64,000 nucleotides of DNA from Pseudomonadota bacterium. Its GTDB lineage: Bacteria > Pseudomonadota > Gammaproteobacteria > Burkholderiales > Rhodocyclaceae. The stretch lies in assembly GCA_018241685.1 (NCBI GenBank), contig JAFEDJ010000070.1, positions 1 to 64,000 on the forward strand, in the 5' to 3' direction. Positions within the stretch are counted from its first letter, which is position 1. Every line of letters starts with the position of its first letter. A program made the position numbers and the translations under genes. Below, piece by piece: positions 44,650 through 55,343 of the stretch. The notes under the pieces were generated by a model, which was not told the DNA's origin, ran no database searches, and saw nothing but the letters and a program-made list of their open reading frames with translations.

Positions 44650-45987
44650 TCAGTCCGTCGCCAGCTCCAGCGGCCGATCCACCGTCAGCGCATAGCGGCC
44701 ACGGCCGCTCTTGGCCAGGTGGATGCCGGCGCTTCTTTCTTCAAGGCGCCGCTGCAGCAGCACCAGGCGCGCCTCCAGGTTGTCGCTGACGCCGGGCAGG
44801 CGGATGCGCGGGTCCACCCGCAGCCCCTTGTTGGTGAACTCCGTGCGGCCACGCTCGGCGAAATCCTGCAGCAAGGCCCACAGGATGGCACCCGCCACAC
44901 CCTTGATGAGGTAGTCGTCGCCCAGAAACACGCTGTCGTTGGCCCCGTAGTGGCGGACCCGCAGCGGCGAGCCGGCCGGGACCGGCGGCGCGGTGTCGGA
45001 CGACTGCGCCTCCTCTTCCACCTCGTCCACCTGCTGGTGATGCAGGATCGCCTGCCCCAGCTGGGCGGCGAAGGCCACCAGCGCGTCCTCGTCGTCGTAG
45101 CCGAAGTGCAGGTCGGCCACGCTCTCCACGTACAGCACGCCGAGCACCCGCTCGCAGGCCAGGATCGGCACCGCCATCTGGCTGCGCGCCTCGGGCAGGC
45201 CCGGCAGCGGGATCGCCGTCTCCAGCGTGTCCGCATAGCCTTCCGCGGCGATGCTGTCGCGCACCGTACGCCCGTAGGTGTACTCACTGGTCATGAACCC
45301 GATGCGGATCGGCGAGCGTTCCCGCGCGCTGATGCCGATCAGCCCGACGCCCATCGGAATCTCGGAGCCCACGCCGGACTCGGGATAGCCGCGGCTGGCC
45401 AGCGTGTACAGCCGCCCGCGCCCCTCGTCGTGCATCAGCAACATCACGTGGCCGATGCCGAACTCCGACTGCAGGCTGTCGAGGGCGGTCTCCAGCAGGC
45501 ATTCCAGGTTCGCGCAGCCGGCCAGCTTCTGGGCGGCCCGGCGCAGCGCGGTGAGGTAATTGACCGGCGGCGGTGGCGGCGCCACCGTCGGGCCGACAAC
45601 CTGATCGATGGACAGCACGCGGTAGATGTCCGAACCGAGCAGCTTGAACACCCCGCTCATACCCGTGTGGGCGGCGATGCCGGCCAGCTTGGCCTTCATC
45701 TGTTCGAACAGCGGCCCGGCGGTTTCGGTGCGCAGGAACTGCAGCTCGGCCCGGTACTGGGCGCCGGTGAGATGGCTGGTCAGCAGCAGGCGCACCGGCG
45801 AGCCGGCCAGCACGTTCTGCCGCGTGCGGTTGAAGAACTGGTAGGACAGCGCGACATGCTCGTTGTCGATGAACTCCACCTGGGACAGGTAGGCCAGGTT
45901 CGGCATGCCCTCCGCGTCGCAGGTGCCGATGTGGCCGGGGATGATGCCCTCCAGGCACTCGCGGATGGTTTCCAGGCGCACGTTCAT
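44650..45987 (-). CDS. three-domain sensor: PNPOx-like fold, GAF, winged helix
   Basis: A 445-residue protein. Residues 1-120 resemble a pyridoxamine-phosphate-oxidase-like split barrel (GIIPGHIGTCDAEGMPNLAYLSQVEFIDNEHVAL). About 150-320 form a GAF domain (LLETALDSLQSEFGIGHVMLLM, PMGVGLIGISARERSPIRI, MAVPILACERVLGVLYVES). The last 100 residues look like an OmpR/adenylate-cyclase-type winged helix (DDYLIKGVAGAILWALLQDF, GVSDNLEARLVLLQRRLEE). It suggests a flavin, heme or redox sensor with DNA binding. The ligand is unknown. The gene downstream of 46067-46543 encodes a second PNPOx-like domain, so the two form an operon. The ATG at 45987 is chosen (GGGTGG upstream). Confidence 0.75.
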   Translation of the reverse strand: MNVRLETIRECLEGIIPGHIGTCDAEGMPNLAYLSQVEFIDNEHVALSYQFFNRTRQNVLAGSPVRLLLTSHLTGAQYRAELQFLRTETAGPLFEQMKAKLAGIAAHTGMSGVFKLLGSDIYRVLSIDQVVGPTVAPPPPPVNYLTALRRAAQKLAGCANLECLLETALDSLQSEFGIGHVMLLMHDEGRGRLYTLASRGYPESGVGSEIPMGVGLIGISARERSPIRIGFMTSEYTYGRTVRDSIAAEGYADTLETAIPLPGLPEARSQMAVPILACERVLGVLYVESVADLHFGYDDEDALVAFAAQLGQAILHHQQVDEVEEEAQSSDTAPPVPAGSPLRVRHYGANDSVFLGDDYLIKGVAGAILWALLQDFAERGRTEFTNKGLRVDPRIRLPGVSDNLEARLVLLQRRLEERSAGIHLAKSGRGRYALTVDRPLELATD

Positions 45988-46031
45988 AGGACCACCCACC
46001 GCTCGCTGCGTACCCCCCTCCCCGCGGGAGA

Positions 46032-46070
46032 ATGAGCGCCCCCTTCGGGCGGCCGGGCGTGGGCGCTCAT
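46032..46070 (-). repeat. perfect inverted repeat within the PNPOx/GAF operon
   Basis: ATGAGCGCC (46032-46040) and GGCGCTCAT (46062-46070) are exact 9-bp arms around a GC-rich 21-nt loop that itself contains CCC-TTCG-GGG-like pairing. It starts inside the last codons of the upstream gene and lies before the GAF gene. It may lower readthrough or stabilise mRNA between the two genes. Confidence 0.6.
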
Positions 46071-46543
46071 GACGCCCTCCCTACCGGCTCGCCGGCCTTC
46101 GGGCCGGGCGTCTGGGAGAACACCGCGGACGGCGAATAGACCACCGTCACCAGGTCATCCGCCGTGCAGGCAAACACCGCGCGCACCACCTGCTCCGCCA
46201 TGCCAAGGGGTACGACCTCCTGCACGAACTCGTCGATATGGTGATTCACGACCACCATGTCCGCCGGATCGAAGGGCTGCACGACGGCATCGGCGCCCTT
46301 CAGCTGGAAAGTACGGTTGCTGCTCGGCAGGCTGAACACGCAGGCCACCTTGCCGGTGGCGGCAACGTTGTCGAGCAGCTCCAGGGACTGGGAGCGCTTG
46401 AGGAAGATCGCCATCCGTCGGCCGCCATCGAGCACCTTGCAGCCCATGCCGCGACTCATGCAGGCCAGCCGCGCCGCGTTGCAGGCGGCCAGGCTGATGC
46501 TGACGCCGGTCTGCAGGAACGCCTGGGTATCACTGTCGAGCAT
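46067..46543 (-). CDS. PNPOx-like split-barrel protein
   Basis: A 158-residue protein with a pyridoxamine 5'-phosphate oxidase-like fold (FLQTGVSISLAACNAARLACMSRGMGCKV, MAIFLKRSQSLELLDNVAATGKVACVFSLPSS). Such proteins bind flavin, heme or F420, but enzyme function cannot be given. Four Cys are present. It lies 79 bp upstream of the PNPOx-GAF-wHTH gene on the same strand, which repeats its fold, suggesting they share a ligand or form a pair. Confidence 0.75.
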   Translation of the reverse strand: MLDSDTQAFLQTGVSISLAACNAARLACMSRGMGCKVLDGGRRMAIFLKRSQSLELLDNVAATGKVACVFSLPSSNRTFQLKGADAVVQPFDPADMVVVNHHIDEFVQEVVPLGMAEQVVRAVFACTADDLVTVVYSPSAVFSQTPGPKAGEPVGRAS

Positions 46544-46707
46544 CGGTCATCGTGGAGGAATAAATGTCACCGCCACTATAGGCAGGCATTACCCAAAATG
46601 ACATGAAGGAATACCAGCACGGGTGAGGAGCGTGTCGCAGAAGCGCCCGCGAGTGATGTGCGGCGCACAAGACGCGGATCGCCGCCACGGCTCCGCCCCT
46701 CAGGCGT

Positions 46708-48351
46708 TCAATCCTTCAGCGACGCCCTCACCCGCCCGATCAGCTCCCGCGTGGATGCGTCGTGGGTGCCGAGGCCATCGCCGCGCAGCTCGGCGACGAT
46801 GTCCACCGCCAGCCGCTTGCCCAGCTCCACGCCCCACTGGTCGAAGGAATTGATGTTCCAGATGATGCCCTGCACGAAGACCTTGTGCTCATAGAGGGCG
46901 ATCAGCGCGCCGAGGGAGTGCGGCGACAGGTCGGGCAGCAGCAGCGTGTTGCTCGGCCGGTTGCCGGGGAAGACCTTGTGGGGCACCAATTCCTCCAGCT
47001 CGTCGCCGGCCATGCCGGCCGCGGTCAGTTCGGCGCGCACCTCGTCGGCGCTCTTGCCGCGCATCAGCGCCTCGCTCTGGGCCAGGCAATTGGCGAGCAG
47101 CAGCAGCTGGTGGTCGTCGAGGGCGTGGTCGGCCTTCAGCGGCGCGATGAAATCCACCGGTACCACATCGGTACCCTGGTGCAGCAGCTGGAAGAAGGCG
47201 TGCTGGCCGTTGGTGCCCACCTCACCCCAGATCACCGGGCCGGTGGCGCCGGACACCGGCCGGCCGTCGCGGGTTACCGACTTGCCGTTGCTCTCCATGT
47301 CCAGCTGCTGCAGGTAGGCCGGAAAACGGTTGAGGCGGTGCGCATAGGGCGCGATGCAGTGGCTGCCGGCGTTGAAGAACTGCCGGTACCACACCCCCAG
47401 CATGCCTAGGATTACCGGCATGCTGCGCTCCAGCGGCGCCGACGCGAAGTGCTCGTCCATCTCCCGTGCACCGTCGAGCAGCGCGGCAAAGGCCGGCATG
47501 CCGATGTACAGCGCGATGGACAGGCCCACCGCCGACCACAGGGAATAGCGCCCACCGACCCAGTCCCAGAAGCCGAACATGTGCTCCGGGTCGATACCGA
47601 ACTCGGCCACCCGGCGGGCGTCGGTGGACACCGCCACGAAGTGCCGCGCGATGTCCTCCTGCTCGCCGCCGTTCTCCAGGAACCAGCTCCGCGCGCTGGT
47701 CGCGTTGCGCAGGGTCTCCTGGGTCGTGAAGGTCTTGGACACCACGACGAACAGCGTCGTCTCCGGATTGACCCGGTTCAGCACGTCGGCCAGCGGCGCA
47801 CCATCCACATTGGACACGAAGTGCATCGACAGGCGTTGGTGGCCGATCGGCCGCAGGGCTTCGCAGACCATCTGCGGGCCGAGGTCGGAGCCGCCGATGC
47901 CGATGTTCACGATGTCGGTGATCGGCTGGCCGCGGTAGCCCTTCCAGCTGCCGCCGCGCACCCGGTCGGTGAAGCGGCGCATCTGGTCGAGCACGTTGCG
48001 CACGCCCGGCACCACGTTCTCGCCGCCGACCAGGATGGTCTCGTCGCTGCGCGCACGCAGCGCCCGGTGCAGCACCGCCCGGTGCTCGGTGATGTTCACC
48101 GGCGCGCCGGAGAACATCTCGTCGCGCGCCTCCTCCAGCCCGCGGGCGCGGGCCAAGGCCATCAGCGCGTCCATCGTGGCGGCGGTGACGCGGTTCTTCG
48201 AGTAGTCGAGGAACACCCCGGCGGCCTCGATGGAGAAGCGCGCGGCGCGCGCCGGATCATCGGCGAACAGGCGGCGCAGGTGGGCGGTCTGGAGTTCTTC
48301 CCGGTGGGCCTGCAGGGCAAGCCATTCCTGACTGGTGGTCAGCGTGTTCAT
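46708..48351 (-). CDS. pgi: glucose-6-phosphate isomerase
   Basis: A 547-residue Pgi interconverting glucose- and fructose-6-phosphate. The two family signatures are intact: GGRYSLWSAVGLS and, late, NINSFDQWGVELGKRLA. The active-site GGSDLGPQM, the KTFTTQET block and the GSHCIAPYAHRLNRFPAYLQQ region are present. It links the fructokinase product to Zwf in this ED-centred metabolism. It is last of pgl-hexR-pgi, 7 bp after hexR. Confidence 0.97.
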   Translation of the reverse strand: MNTLTTSQEWLALQAHREELQTAHLRRLFADDPARAARFSIEAAGVFLDYSKNRVTAATMDALMALARARGLEEARDEMFSGAPVNITEHRAVLHRALRARSDETILVGGENVVPGVRNVLDQMRRFTDRVRGGSWKGYRGQPITDIVNIGIGGSDLGPQMVCEALRPIGHQRLSMHFVSNVDGAPLADVLNRVNPETTLFVVVSKTFTTQETLRNATSARSWFLENGGEQEDIARHFVAVSTDARRVAEFGIDPEHMFGFWDWVGGRYSLWSAVGLSIALYIGMPAFAALLDGAREMDEHFASAPLERSMPVILGMLGVWYRQFFNAGSHCIAPYAHRLNRFPAYLQQLDMESNGKSVTRDGRPVSGATGPVIWGEVGTNGQHAFFQLLHQGTDVVPVDFIAPLKADHALDDHQLLLLANCLAQSEALMRGKSADEVRAELTAAGMAGDELEELVPHKVFPGNRPSNTLLLPDLSPHSLGALIALYEHKVFVQGIIWNINSFDQWGVELGKRLAVDIVAELRGDGLGTHDASTRELIGRVRASLKD

Positions 48352-48358
48352 GTCGGCC

Positions 48359-49267
48359 TCAATATCCTCGGATGCGTTTGTCGCGAAGGGTCTGCTTGGT
48401 TCTTTCCAGGCGCTTCACCAGCTCCGGCCCGGCCACCAGGGCCACGCCGACGGCGAGCACGTCGATGATCGCCAGGTGGGCGATGCGCGAAGTCATCGGT
48501 GAATAGACGTCCGGGTCTTCCGGCACGTCGGCGGCCAGCGTTACGCTGGCGGCGCGGGCCAGCGGCGACCCGCTGGCGGTGATCGCCACCACCTCGGCGC
48601 CGGCATCGCGGGCCAGCTCCACGCTGCGGATCAGGTCCGTCGTGCGCCCGCTGGCGGAGATCGCCACCACCGCGTCGCCAGCCCGCAGCAGCGTGGCCGC
48701 CATGCCCTGGATGTGCGGATCGCCGTAGGCCACGCTGGGCGTGCCGTAGCGGAAGAACTTGTGCTGCGCGTCCTGGGCCACGATGCCCGAGTTACCGATG
48801 CCGTAGAACTCGAGGCGCCGCGCCTCGGCGAGGATATCCACGGCCCGCGCCACACGCGCCGGGTCCAGATGGTTACGCACGTTGAGCAAAGCGCCGATGC
48901 TGCGGTCGAAGACCTTGAGCACCGCCTGGTTGAGGCTGTCCTCGGGCCCCACGTCGCGATGCACGAAGGGCGTGCCGCTGGCCATGCTCTGGGCCAGGCG
49001 CAGCTTGAACTCCTTGAAGCCGGAGAAGCCCAGCGCGTTGGCGAAGCGCGCCACGGTCGGCTGGCTGACGCCGACCCGGTAGGCCAGCTCGGCGATGGAA
49101 ATGTTGAGCACCTCGCTGGGTTGCTCCAGCACGAAGTCGGCCACCGCGCTCTCGGACTTGCGCAGCTCGCCCTTCATGGCGCCGATGCGCGTGAGCAGCG
49201 AGGCGCCGCCAGCCGGCTCGGCAGCGGGTTCGCTGCGGTCGTTTTCGGGGGAATCCATGGTCGCCAT
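48359..49267 (-). CDS. hexR: HexR transcriptional regulator (RpiR family)
   Basis: A 302-residue regulator: HTH_6 (NISIAELAYRVGVSQPTVARFANALGFSGFKEFKLRLAQ, about residues 55-93) and a SIS domain (FYGIGNSGIVAQDAQHKFF, VVAISASGRTTDLI, AEVVAITASGSPLARAA). HexR represses ED and glucose genes until KDPG binds. Palindromes fitting its consensus are at 19412, 50069 and 50249. A second HexR module is fused to glucokinase at 9051-10949. The start is ambiguous (GTG 49279, ATG 49267, ATG 49258); the first ATG is used. It lies between pgl and pgi. Confidence 0.93.
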   Translation of the reverse strand: MATMDSPENDRSEPAAEPAGGASLLTRIGAMKGELRKSESAVADFVLEQPSEVLNISIAELAYRVGVSQPTVARFANALGFSGFKEFKLRLAQSMASGTPFVHRDVGPEDSLNQAVLKVFDRSIGALLNVRNHLDPARVARAVDILAEARRLEFYGIGNSGIVAQDAQHKFFRYGTPSVAYGDPHIQGMAATLLRAGDAVVAISASGRTTDLIRSVELARDAGAEVVAITASGSPLARAASVTLAADVPEDPDVYSPMTSRIAHLAIIDVLAVGVALVAGPELVKRLERTKQTLRDKRIRGY

Positions 49268-49297
49268 GGTTGTTGTCACCTTGTCGTCACTCTCGGT

Positions 49298-50029
49298 TCA
49301 GGCGCAGAAGAACAGCTCCGGCACCACCTGGCGCTGCTGCAGCACCGCGGCGATCGGAAGCAGCAGCGGATCGCCCTGGATCGCCGCGCGTTCCAGCACG
49401 TCGCGCTTCTTCGCGCCGCCAGCCTGCACGAACAGGCGCCGCGTCGCCAGCAGGCCGGCCAGCGTCAGCGTGATGCGCGCATGGGGCGCCAGCGGCGGAT
49501 GGATGCACGCCAGCTCGGCGTCGCCCGCCATGTCGAGTGCGGCGGCCAGGTCGGCCGCGTCCGGGAACAGGCTGGCGGTGTGGCCGTCCTCGCCCATCCC
49601 CAGCACCACCGCGTCGAAGGGCAGCGGCAATTCCGCGCGCAGGGCCAGCGCCGCGGCGACACCGACTTCCGGCGATTCGGCCGGCGTTTTCAGCGGCACG
49701 AAACGCGCCGCCGCCGCACGGCCCTGCAACAGATGGCGGCGCACCAGCGCCTCGTTGCTGTCGGCGCTGTCCGGCGCCACCCAGCGCTCGTCCACCAGCG
49801 TCACGGTCACCCGCGACCAGTCCAGCGTCTCTGCGGACAAGGCTTCGAGGAAAGGAATCGGGCTGCGCCCGCCGGACACCGCCAGCGACGCGCATCCGCG
49901 CCCGGCCAGCCCGCTGCGCAGCGCATCAGCCACGGCGGCGGCCAGCGCGCAGGCCATCGCCACGTCGGCATCGAACAGGCGCTGGCGGACAAAGCCCGGC
50001 AGGGCCAGCGGGGAAATCGTCTCGTTCAT
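49298..50029 (-). CDS. pgl: 6-phosphogluconolactonase
   Basis: A 243-residue DevB/Pgl type lactonase hydrolysing 6-phosphogluconolactone to 6-phosphogluconate, the substrate of Edd. It has SGGRSPIPFLEAL, VTLVDERWVAPDSADSN, and GMGEDGHTASLFPD. It heads the minus-strand operon pgl-hexR-pgi, divergent from edd. The ATG at 50029 is used; the in-frame extension to 50119 runs through the AT-rich operator region. Confidence 0.95.
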   Translation of the reverse strand: MNETISPLALPGFVRQRLFDADVAMACALAAAVADALRSGLAGRGCASLAVSGGRSPIPFLEALSAETLDWSRVTVTLVDERWVAPDSADSNEALVRRHLLQGRAAAARFVPLKTPAESPEVGVAAALALRAELPLPFDAVVLGMGEDGHTASLFPDAADLAAALDMAGDAELACIHPPLAPHARITLTLAGLLATRRLFVQAGGAKKRDVLERAAIQGDPLLLPIAAVLQQRQVVPELFFCA

Positions 50030-50068
50030 TGCACGAATACTCCGGAGGAAGCGAATCACGTCTATAAA

Positions 50069-50083
50069 TGTACTTTTGTTACA
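50069..50083. promoter_or_regulatory. HexR-like operator, pgl side
   Basis: TGTACTTTTGTTACA: arms TGTAC/TTACA match the HexR pattern at all but one arm position. It is 40 bp upstream of pgl in the divergent pgl/edd gap, well placed to block the pgl-hexR-pgi promoter (autoregulation). Confidence 0.6.
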
Positions 50084-50248
50084 CAACATTAAAGCGGTAG
50101 CTTTGTAGAAAGTCAACATGAAAAACTACACGCCGAAAAATTGCCGCTGCTTTAAATATTGCTGTTTTTATTGTGTTTTATAGGCAATCACAACAGCGCA
50201 TCCGATGTAGACAAACAAAAATTTCAAAACCTTTCTTGTATTTTTTTT

Positions 50249-50263
50249 TGGAGTAATGCTACA
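50249..50263. promoter_or_regulatory. HexR-like operator, edd side
   Basis: TGGAGTAATGCTACA: the right arm CTACA is exact and the left arm differs at one base. It lies about 50 bp before the edd start, next to a T9 tract (50241-50249) in an AT-rich promoter. With the site at 50069 it flanks the divergent control region. Confidence 0.55.
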
Positions 50264-50314
50264 TTTATTTCAACAAACTACACAAAACAGGCCTCAACAG
50301 GCCAAGGAGACATG

Positions 50315-52150
<1,836 letters not shown>

Positions 52151-52174
52151 GCCGGCACCGCAGAGAGAGCCAAC

Positions 52175-52813
52175 ATGCAGACCCGAGAAATCCTCGCCGC
52201 CAGCCCCGTCATGCCGGTCATCGTCATCGACGAACTGGCCTCCGCCGTGCCCCTCGCCCGCGCCCTCGTCGCGGGCGGCATCCGGGTGCTGGAAGTCACG
52301 CTGCGCACCGCCGCCGCGCTGGACAGCATCCGCGCCATCGTCGCCGAAGTGCCGGAAGCCCTGGTCGGCGTCGGCACCATCGTCAGCCCCGCCGATCTCG
52401 AAGCCGCCCGCGCCGCCGGTGCCCGCTTCGGCGTCAGCCCCGGCGCCAATGCCGAGCTGCTGGCCGCCGCACGGGACAGCGGCCTGCCCTTCCTGCCCGG
52501 CGTGATGACACCCTCCGACGTCATCGCCGCCATCGCCGCCGGCTTCGACACCCTCAAGCTGTTCCCCGCCAGGCAGGCTGGCGGCGTCGGTATGCTCAAG
52601 GCCCTCGGCGGCCCCTTCCCGCAGCTGCGCTTCTGCCCCACCGGCGGCATCGACCTGGCCAGCGCGCCGGAATTCCTGGCCCTGCCCAACGTGGCCTGCG
52701 TCGGCGGCTCCTGGCTGACGCCCGCCGACAAGGTGCAGGCCGGCGACTGGGCCGCCATCACCCGCCTCGCCGCCGACGCCGCCGCGCTGCGCCGTCCGGC
52801 CCACGCCGCCTGA
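52175..52813 (+). CDS. eda: KDPG aldolase
   Basis: A 212-residue class I aldolase splitting KDPG to pyruvate and glyceraldehyde-3-phosphate; it may also serve as 4-hydroxy-2-oxoglutarate aldolase. The Schiff-base Lys128 is in TLKLFPA, the general-base Glu40 is in VLEVTLRT, and the C-terminal phosphate site has PTGGIDL. It follows edd by 24 bp. Confidence 0.97.
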   Translation: MQTREILAASPVMPVIVIDELASAVPLARALVAGGIRVLEVTLRTAAALDSIRAIVAEVPEALVGVGTIVSPADLEAARAAGARFGVSPGANAELLAAARDSGLPFLPGVMTPSDVIAAIAAGFDTLKLFPARQAGGVGMLKALGGPFPQLRFCPTGGIDLASAPEFLALPNVACVGGSWLTPADKVQAGDWAAITRLAADAAALRRPAHAA

Positions 52814-52823
52814 GCCCACAGCT

Positions 52824-53828
52824 ATGCCGCGCTACCGCATCGTCCACGATCACTTCGACGGCCTGCCCACGGTGGCCCTGGAGGACACCCACAGCGGCGC
52901 CCGCGCCATGCTGTGCACCACCGGCGCCACGCTGCTGAGCTGGCAGCAGGCCACTGCGGACGGCACGCTCGACCTGATCGACGGCTACGCCAGCGCCGCC
53001 GAGTTGCACAGCCAGGCCGGCGTGCGCAGCGGCATCATGGCCCCCTTCAGCAACCGCGTGGCGGATGCCCGCTACCGCTTCGACGGCGCCCTCCACGACC
53101 TGCAGCCCGGCGTGCCGGACGCCGAGCGGCTGATCTACCACGGCTTCCTGCGCAGCCTCGAACTGCCCATCGCCGAAGCCTGGGCCGACGACGAAGCGGC
53201 CAGCGTGGAGTTCGCCTGCACCGCCATCCGGCCCGGCGCGTTTGCCGGCTACCCCTTCGCCCTCGACCTGCGCATCCTGTTCTCCCTGTCCGACCAGGGC
53301 ATCGCGCTGGAGCTGGAAGCCCACAACGTCGGCGACGTGGCGGCCCCCTACAGCTGCGGCTGGCATCCCTACTTCCGCCTCGGCGACGAGGGCATCGAGC
53401 ACCTCAAGCTGCACCTGCCGGCCCGCCACGGCATCGCCACCGACGCCGAACTGATCCCGCTCGTCGACGGCACCGCCTACCAGCCCTTGCACGCACTGCC
53501 GGCGCTGGACTTCCGCCTGCCCTGGGCCATCGGCCACACGGTCATCGACGGCTGCGTCGCCGACCCCATCGCCGACGCCCACGGCATCGTGCTGACGCGC
53601 CTGCGCGATCCGCTCAACCGGCGCGCGCTGGAAGTCTGGCAGCACGGCGGGCTGGTGCACCTGTTCACCGGCGACACGCTGGCCCGCGACGGCCGCCGCG
53701 CGGTGGCCATCGAGCCGGTCTCGGCAATGACCGACGCCTTCAACCGCCCCGACTGCGCCGCCGCGATCCGCCTGCCGCCCGGCGGCAGCCACCGCTTCCG
53801 CTGCGGCGCCCGCTTCGCGCAAGGCTGA
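52824..53828 (+). CDS. aldose 1-epimerase family protein
   Basis: A 334-residue galactose-mutarotase-fold protein. It has the SGIMAPFSNRVADARYRFDG block (the GalM NR motif), YHGFLRSLELP (first catalytic-type His), CGWHPYFRLG (second His), and a late IEPVSAMTDAFNRPD, where the family's catalytic Glu usually lies. It would interconvert alpha and beta aldoses, speeding glucose use. Relatives include glucose-6-phosphate 1-epimerases. It sits 10 bp after eda in the ED operon. Confidence 0.85.
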   Translation: MPRYRIVHDHFDGLPTVALEDTHSGARAMLCTTGATLLSWQQATADGTLDLIDGYASAAELHSQAGVRSGIMAPFSNRVADARYRFDGALHDLQPGVPDAERLIYHGFLRSLELPIAEAWADDEAASVEFACTAIRPGAFAGYPFALDLRILFSLSDQGIALELEAHNVGDVAAPYSCGWHPYFRLGDEGIEHLKLHLPARHGIATDAELIPLVDGTAYQPLHALPALDFRLPWAIGHTVIDGCVADPIADAHGIVLTRLRDPLNRRALEVWQHGGLVHLFTGDTLARDGRRAVAIEPVSAMTDAFNRPDCAAAIRLPPGGSHRFRCGARFAQG

Positions 53829-53864
53829 GACGCAACCCACACCTATAAATACCAGGAGACAAGC

Positions 53865-55316
53865 GTGCCCCATCGCAACACCAAGATCATCGCCACCCTA
53901 GGGCCGGCCAGTGCCGACGAGGCGAGCATCCGCGCCCTCGCCGAAGCCGGCGCCGACGTGTTCCGCCTCAACTTCAGCCACGGCAGCCACGACAACCACC
54001 GCGCCGTGCACGCCGCCATCCGCCGCGTCGAGGCCGCCCTCGGCCGCCCGCTCGGCATCCTGATGGATCTGCAGGGGCCCAAGCTGCGCCTCGGCACCTT
54101 CGCCAGCGGCAAGCCGCGCCTGGCCCGCGGCGACCTCATCCGCTTCGACCTCGACATCACGCCGGGCGACGCCCATCGCGTGTGCATTCCCCATCCGGAG
54201 ATCATCGCCGCCGTGCGCCCCGGCGACACGCTGCTGATCGACGACGGCAAGATGCGCTTCCGCGTCGTCGACAAAACCGGCGACGTCGTCACCGCCGAAG
54301 CCCTCACCGACGGCCTGCTGTCCGACCGCAAGGGCGTCAACGTGCCGTCCGTGGCGCTGCCCCTGTCCGCGATGACCGCCAAGGACCAGGCCGACCTGGC
54401 CTTCGGCCTCGAACTGGGCGTCGACTGGGTGGCCCTGTCCTTCGTGCAGCGCCCCGAGGATCTCCATGAAGCCCGCGCCATCATCGGCAAGCGCGCCTGG
54501 CTGATGGCCAAGATCGAGAAGCCCGCCGCGCTGGCCCATCTCGACGCCATCATCGCCGCCGCCGACGGCGTGATGGTGGCCCGCGGCGACCTGGGCGTCG
54601 AACTGCCGCCCGAGGAAGTGCCGGGCCTGCAGAAGCGCATCGTGCGGCGCTGCCGGGAAGCCGGCAAACCGGTGGTGGTCGCCACGCAGATGCTCGAATC
54701 GATGATCGAAGCCCCCGCGCCGACCCGCGCCGAAGCCTCCGACGTGGCCACCGCCGTCTATGACGGAGTGGACTGCGTGATGCTGTCCGCCGAATCGGCC
54801 TCCGGCAAATACCCGCGCGAAGCCGTCGAGATGATGACCCGCATCATCGCCTGCACCGAGTCCGACCCGCTGCAGCGCCAGCTGATGGACGCCGTGCATG
54901 GCCGGCTTGAGCACAGCAGCACCGACGCCATCGGCGCCGCAATGCGCACCGTGGCCGGCGTGCTGCCGCTGGGCGCGACGGTGGCCTACACCTCCTCCGG
55001 CGCCACCACCCTGCGCCTCGCCAACCAACGCCCGCGTGCGCCGATCCTCTCGCTGACGCCCGACGAGCGCGTCGCGCGCCGCCTGGCCCTGGTGTGGGGC
55101 GTGCGCTCGCGCCTGTCCCGCCGCGTCGCGCCGACCACCACCGACCACGACGCCGCCATGCTCGCCGAGGCGGCCGAAGCCTGCCGCGACGAAGGCCTCA
55201 CCCAGCCCAGCGACGCCTTCGTGCTGGCCGCCGGCGTGCCCTTCGGCACCCCCGGCAGCACCAACCTGCTGCGCGTGGTGCTGCCCGGCAGCGCCCCGCA
55301 AACCCAATCCCTATAA
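53865..55316 (+). CDS. pyk: pyruvate kinase
   Basis: A 483-residue pyruvate kinase. It has IATLGPAS at the start, LNFSHGSHDNH, MDLQGPKLRLG, the metal/substrate block AKIEKPAAL...DGVMVARGDLGVELP, VVVATQMLESMIEAP, and MLSAESASGKYP. It yields ATP and pyruvate from PEP. GTG start, with AGGAGACAAGC upstream. Fifth enzyme step encoded in this operon; gapN follows 27 bp on. Confidence 0.96.
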   Translation: MPHRNTKIIATLGPASADEASIRALAEAGADVFRLNFSHGSHDNHRAVHAAIRRVEAALGRPLGILMDLQGPKLRLGTFASGKPRLARGDLIRFDLDITPGDAHRVCIPHPEIIAAVRPGDTLLIDDGKMRFRVVDKTGDVVTAEALTDGLLSDRKGVNVPSVALPLSAMTAKDQADLAFGLELGVDWVALSFVQRPEDLHEARAIIGKRAWLMAKIEKPAALAHLDAIIAAADGVMVARGDLGVELPPEEVPGLQKRIVRRCREAGKPVVVATQMLESMIEAPAPTRAEASDVATAVYDGVDCVMLSAESASGKYPREAVEMMTRIIACTESDPLQRQLMDAVHGRLEHSSTDAIGAAMRTVAGVLPLGATVAYTSSGATTLRLANQRPRAPILSLTPDERVARRLALVWGVRSRLSRRVAPTTTDHDAAMLAEAAEACRDEGLTQPSDAFVLAAGVPFGTPGSTNLLRVVLPGSAPQTQSL

Positions 55317-55343
55317 GACGACAGCCCACCAAAGGACACGACC

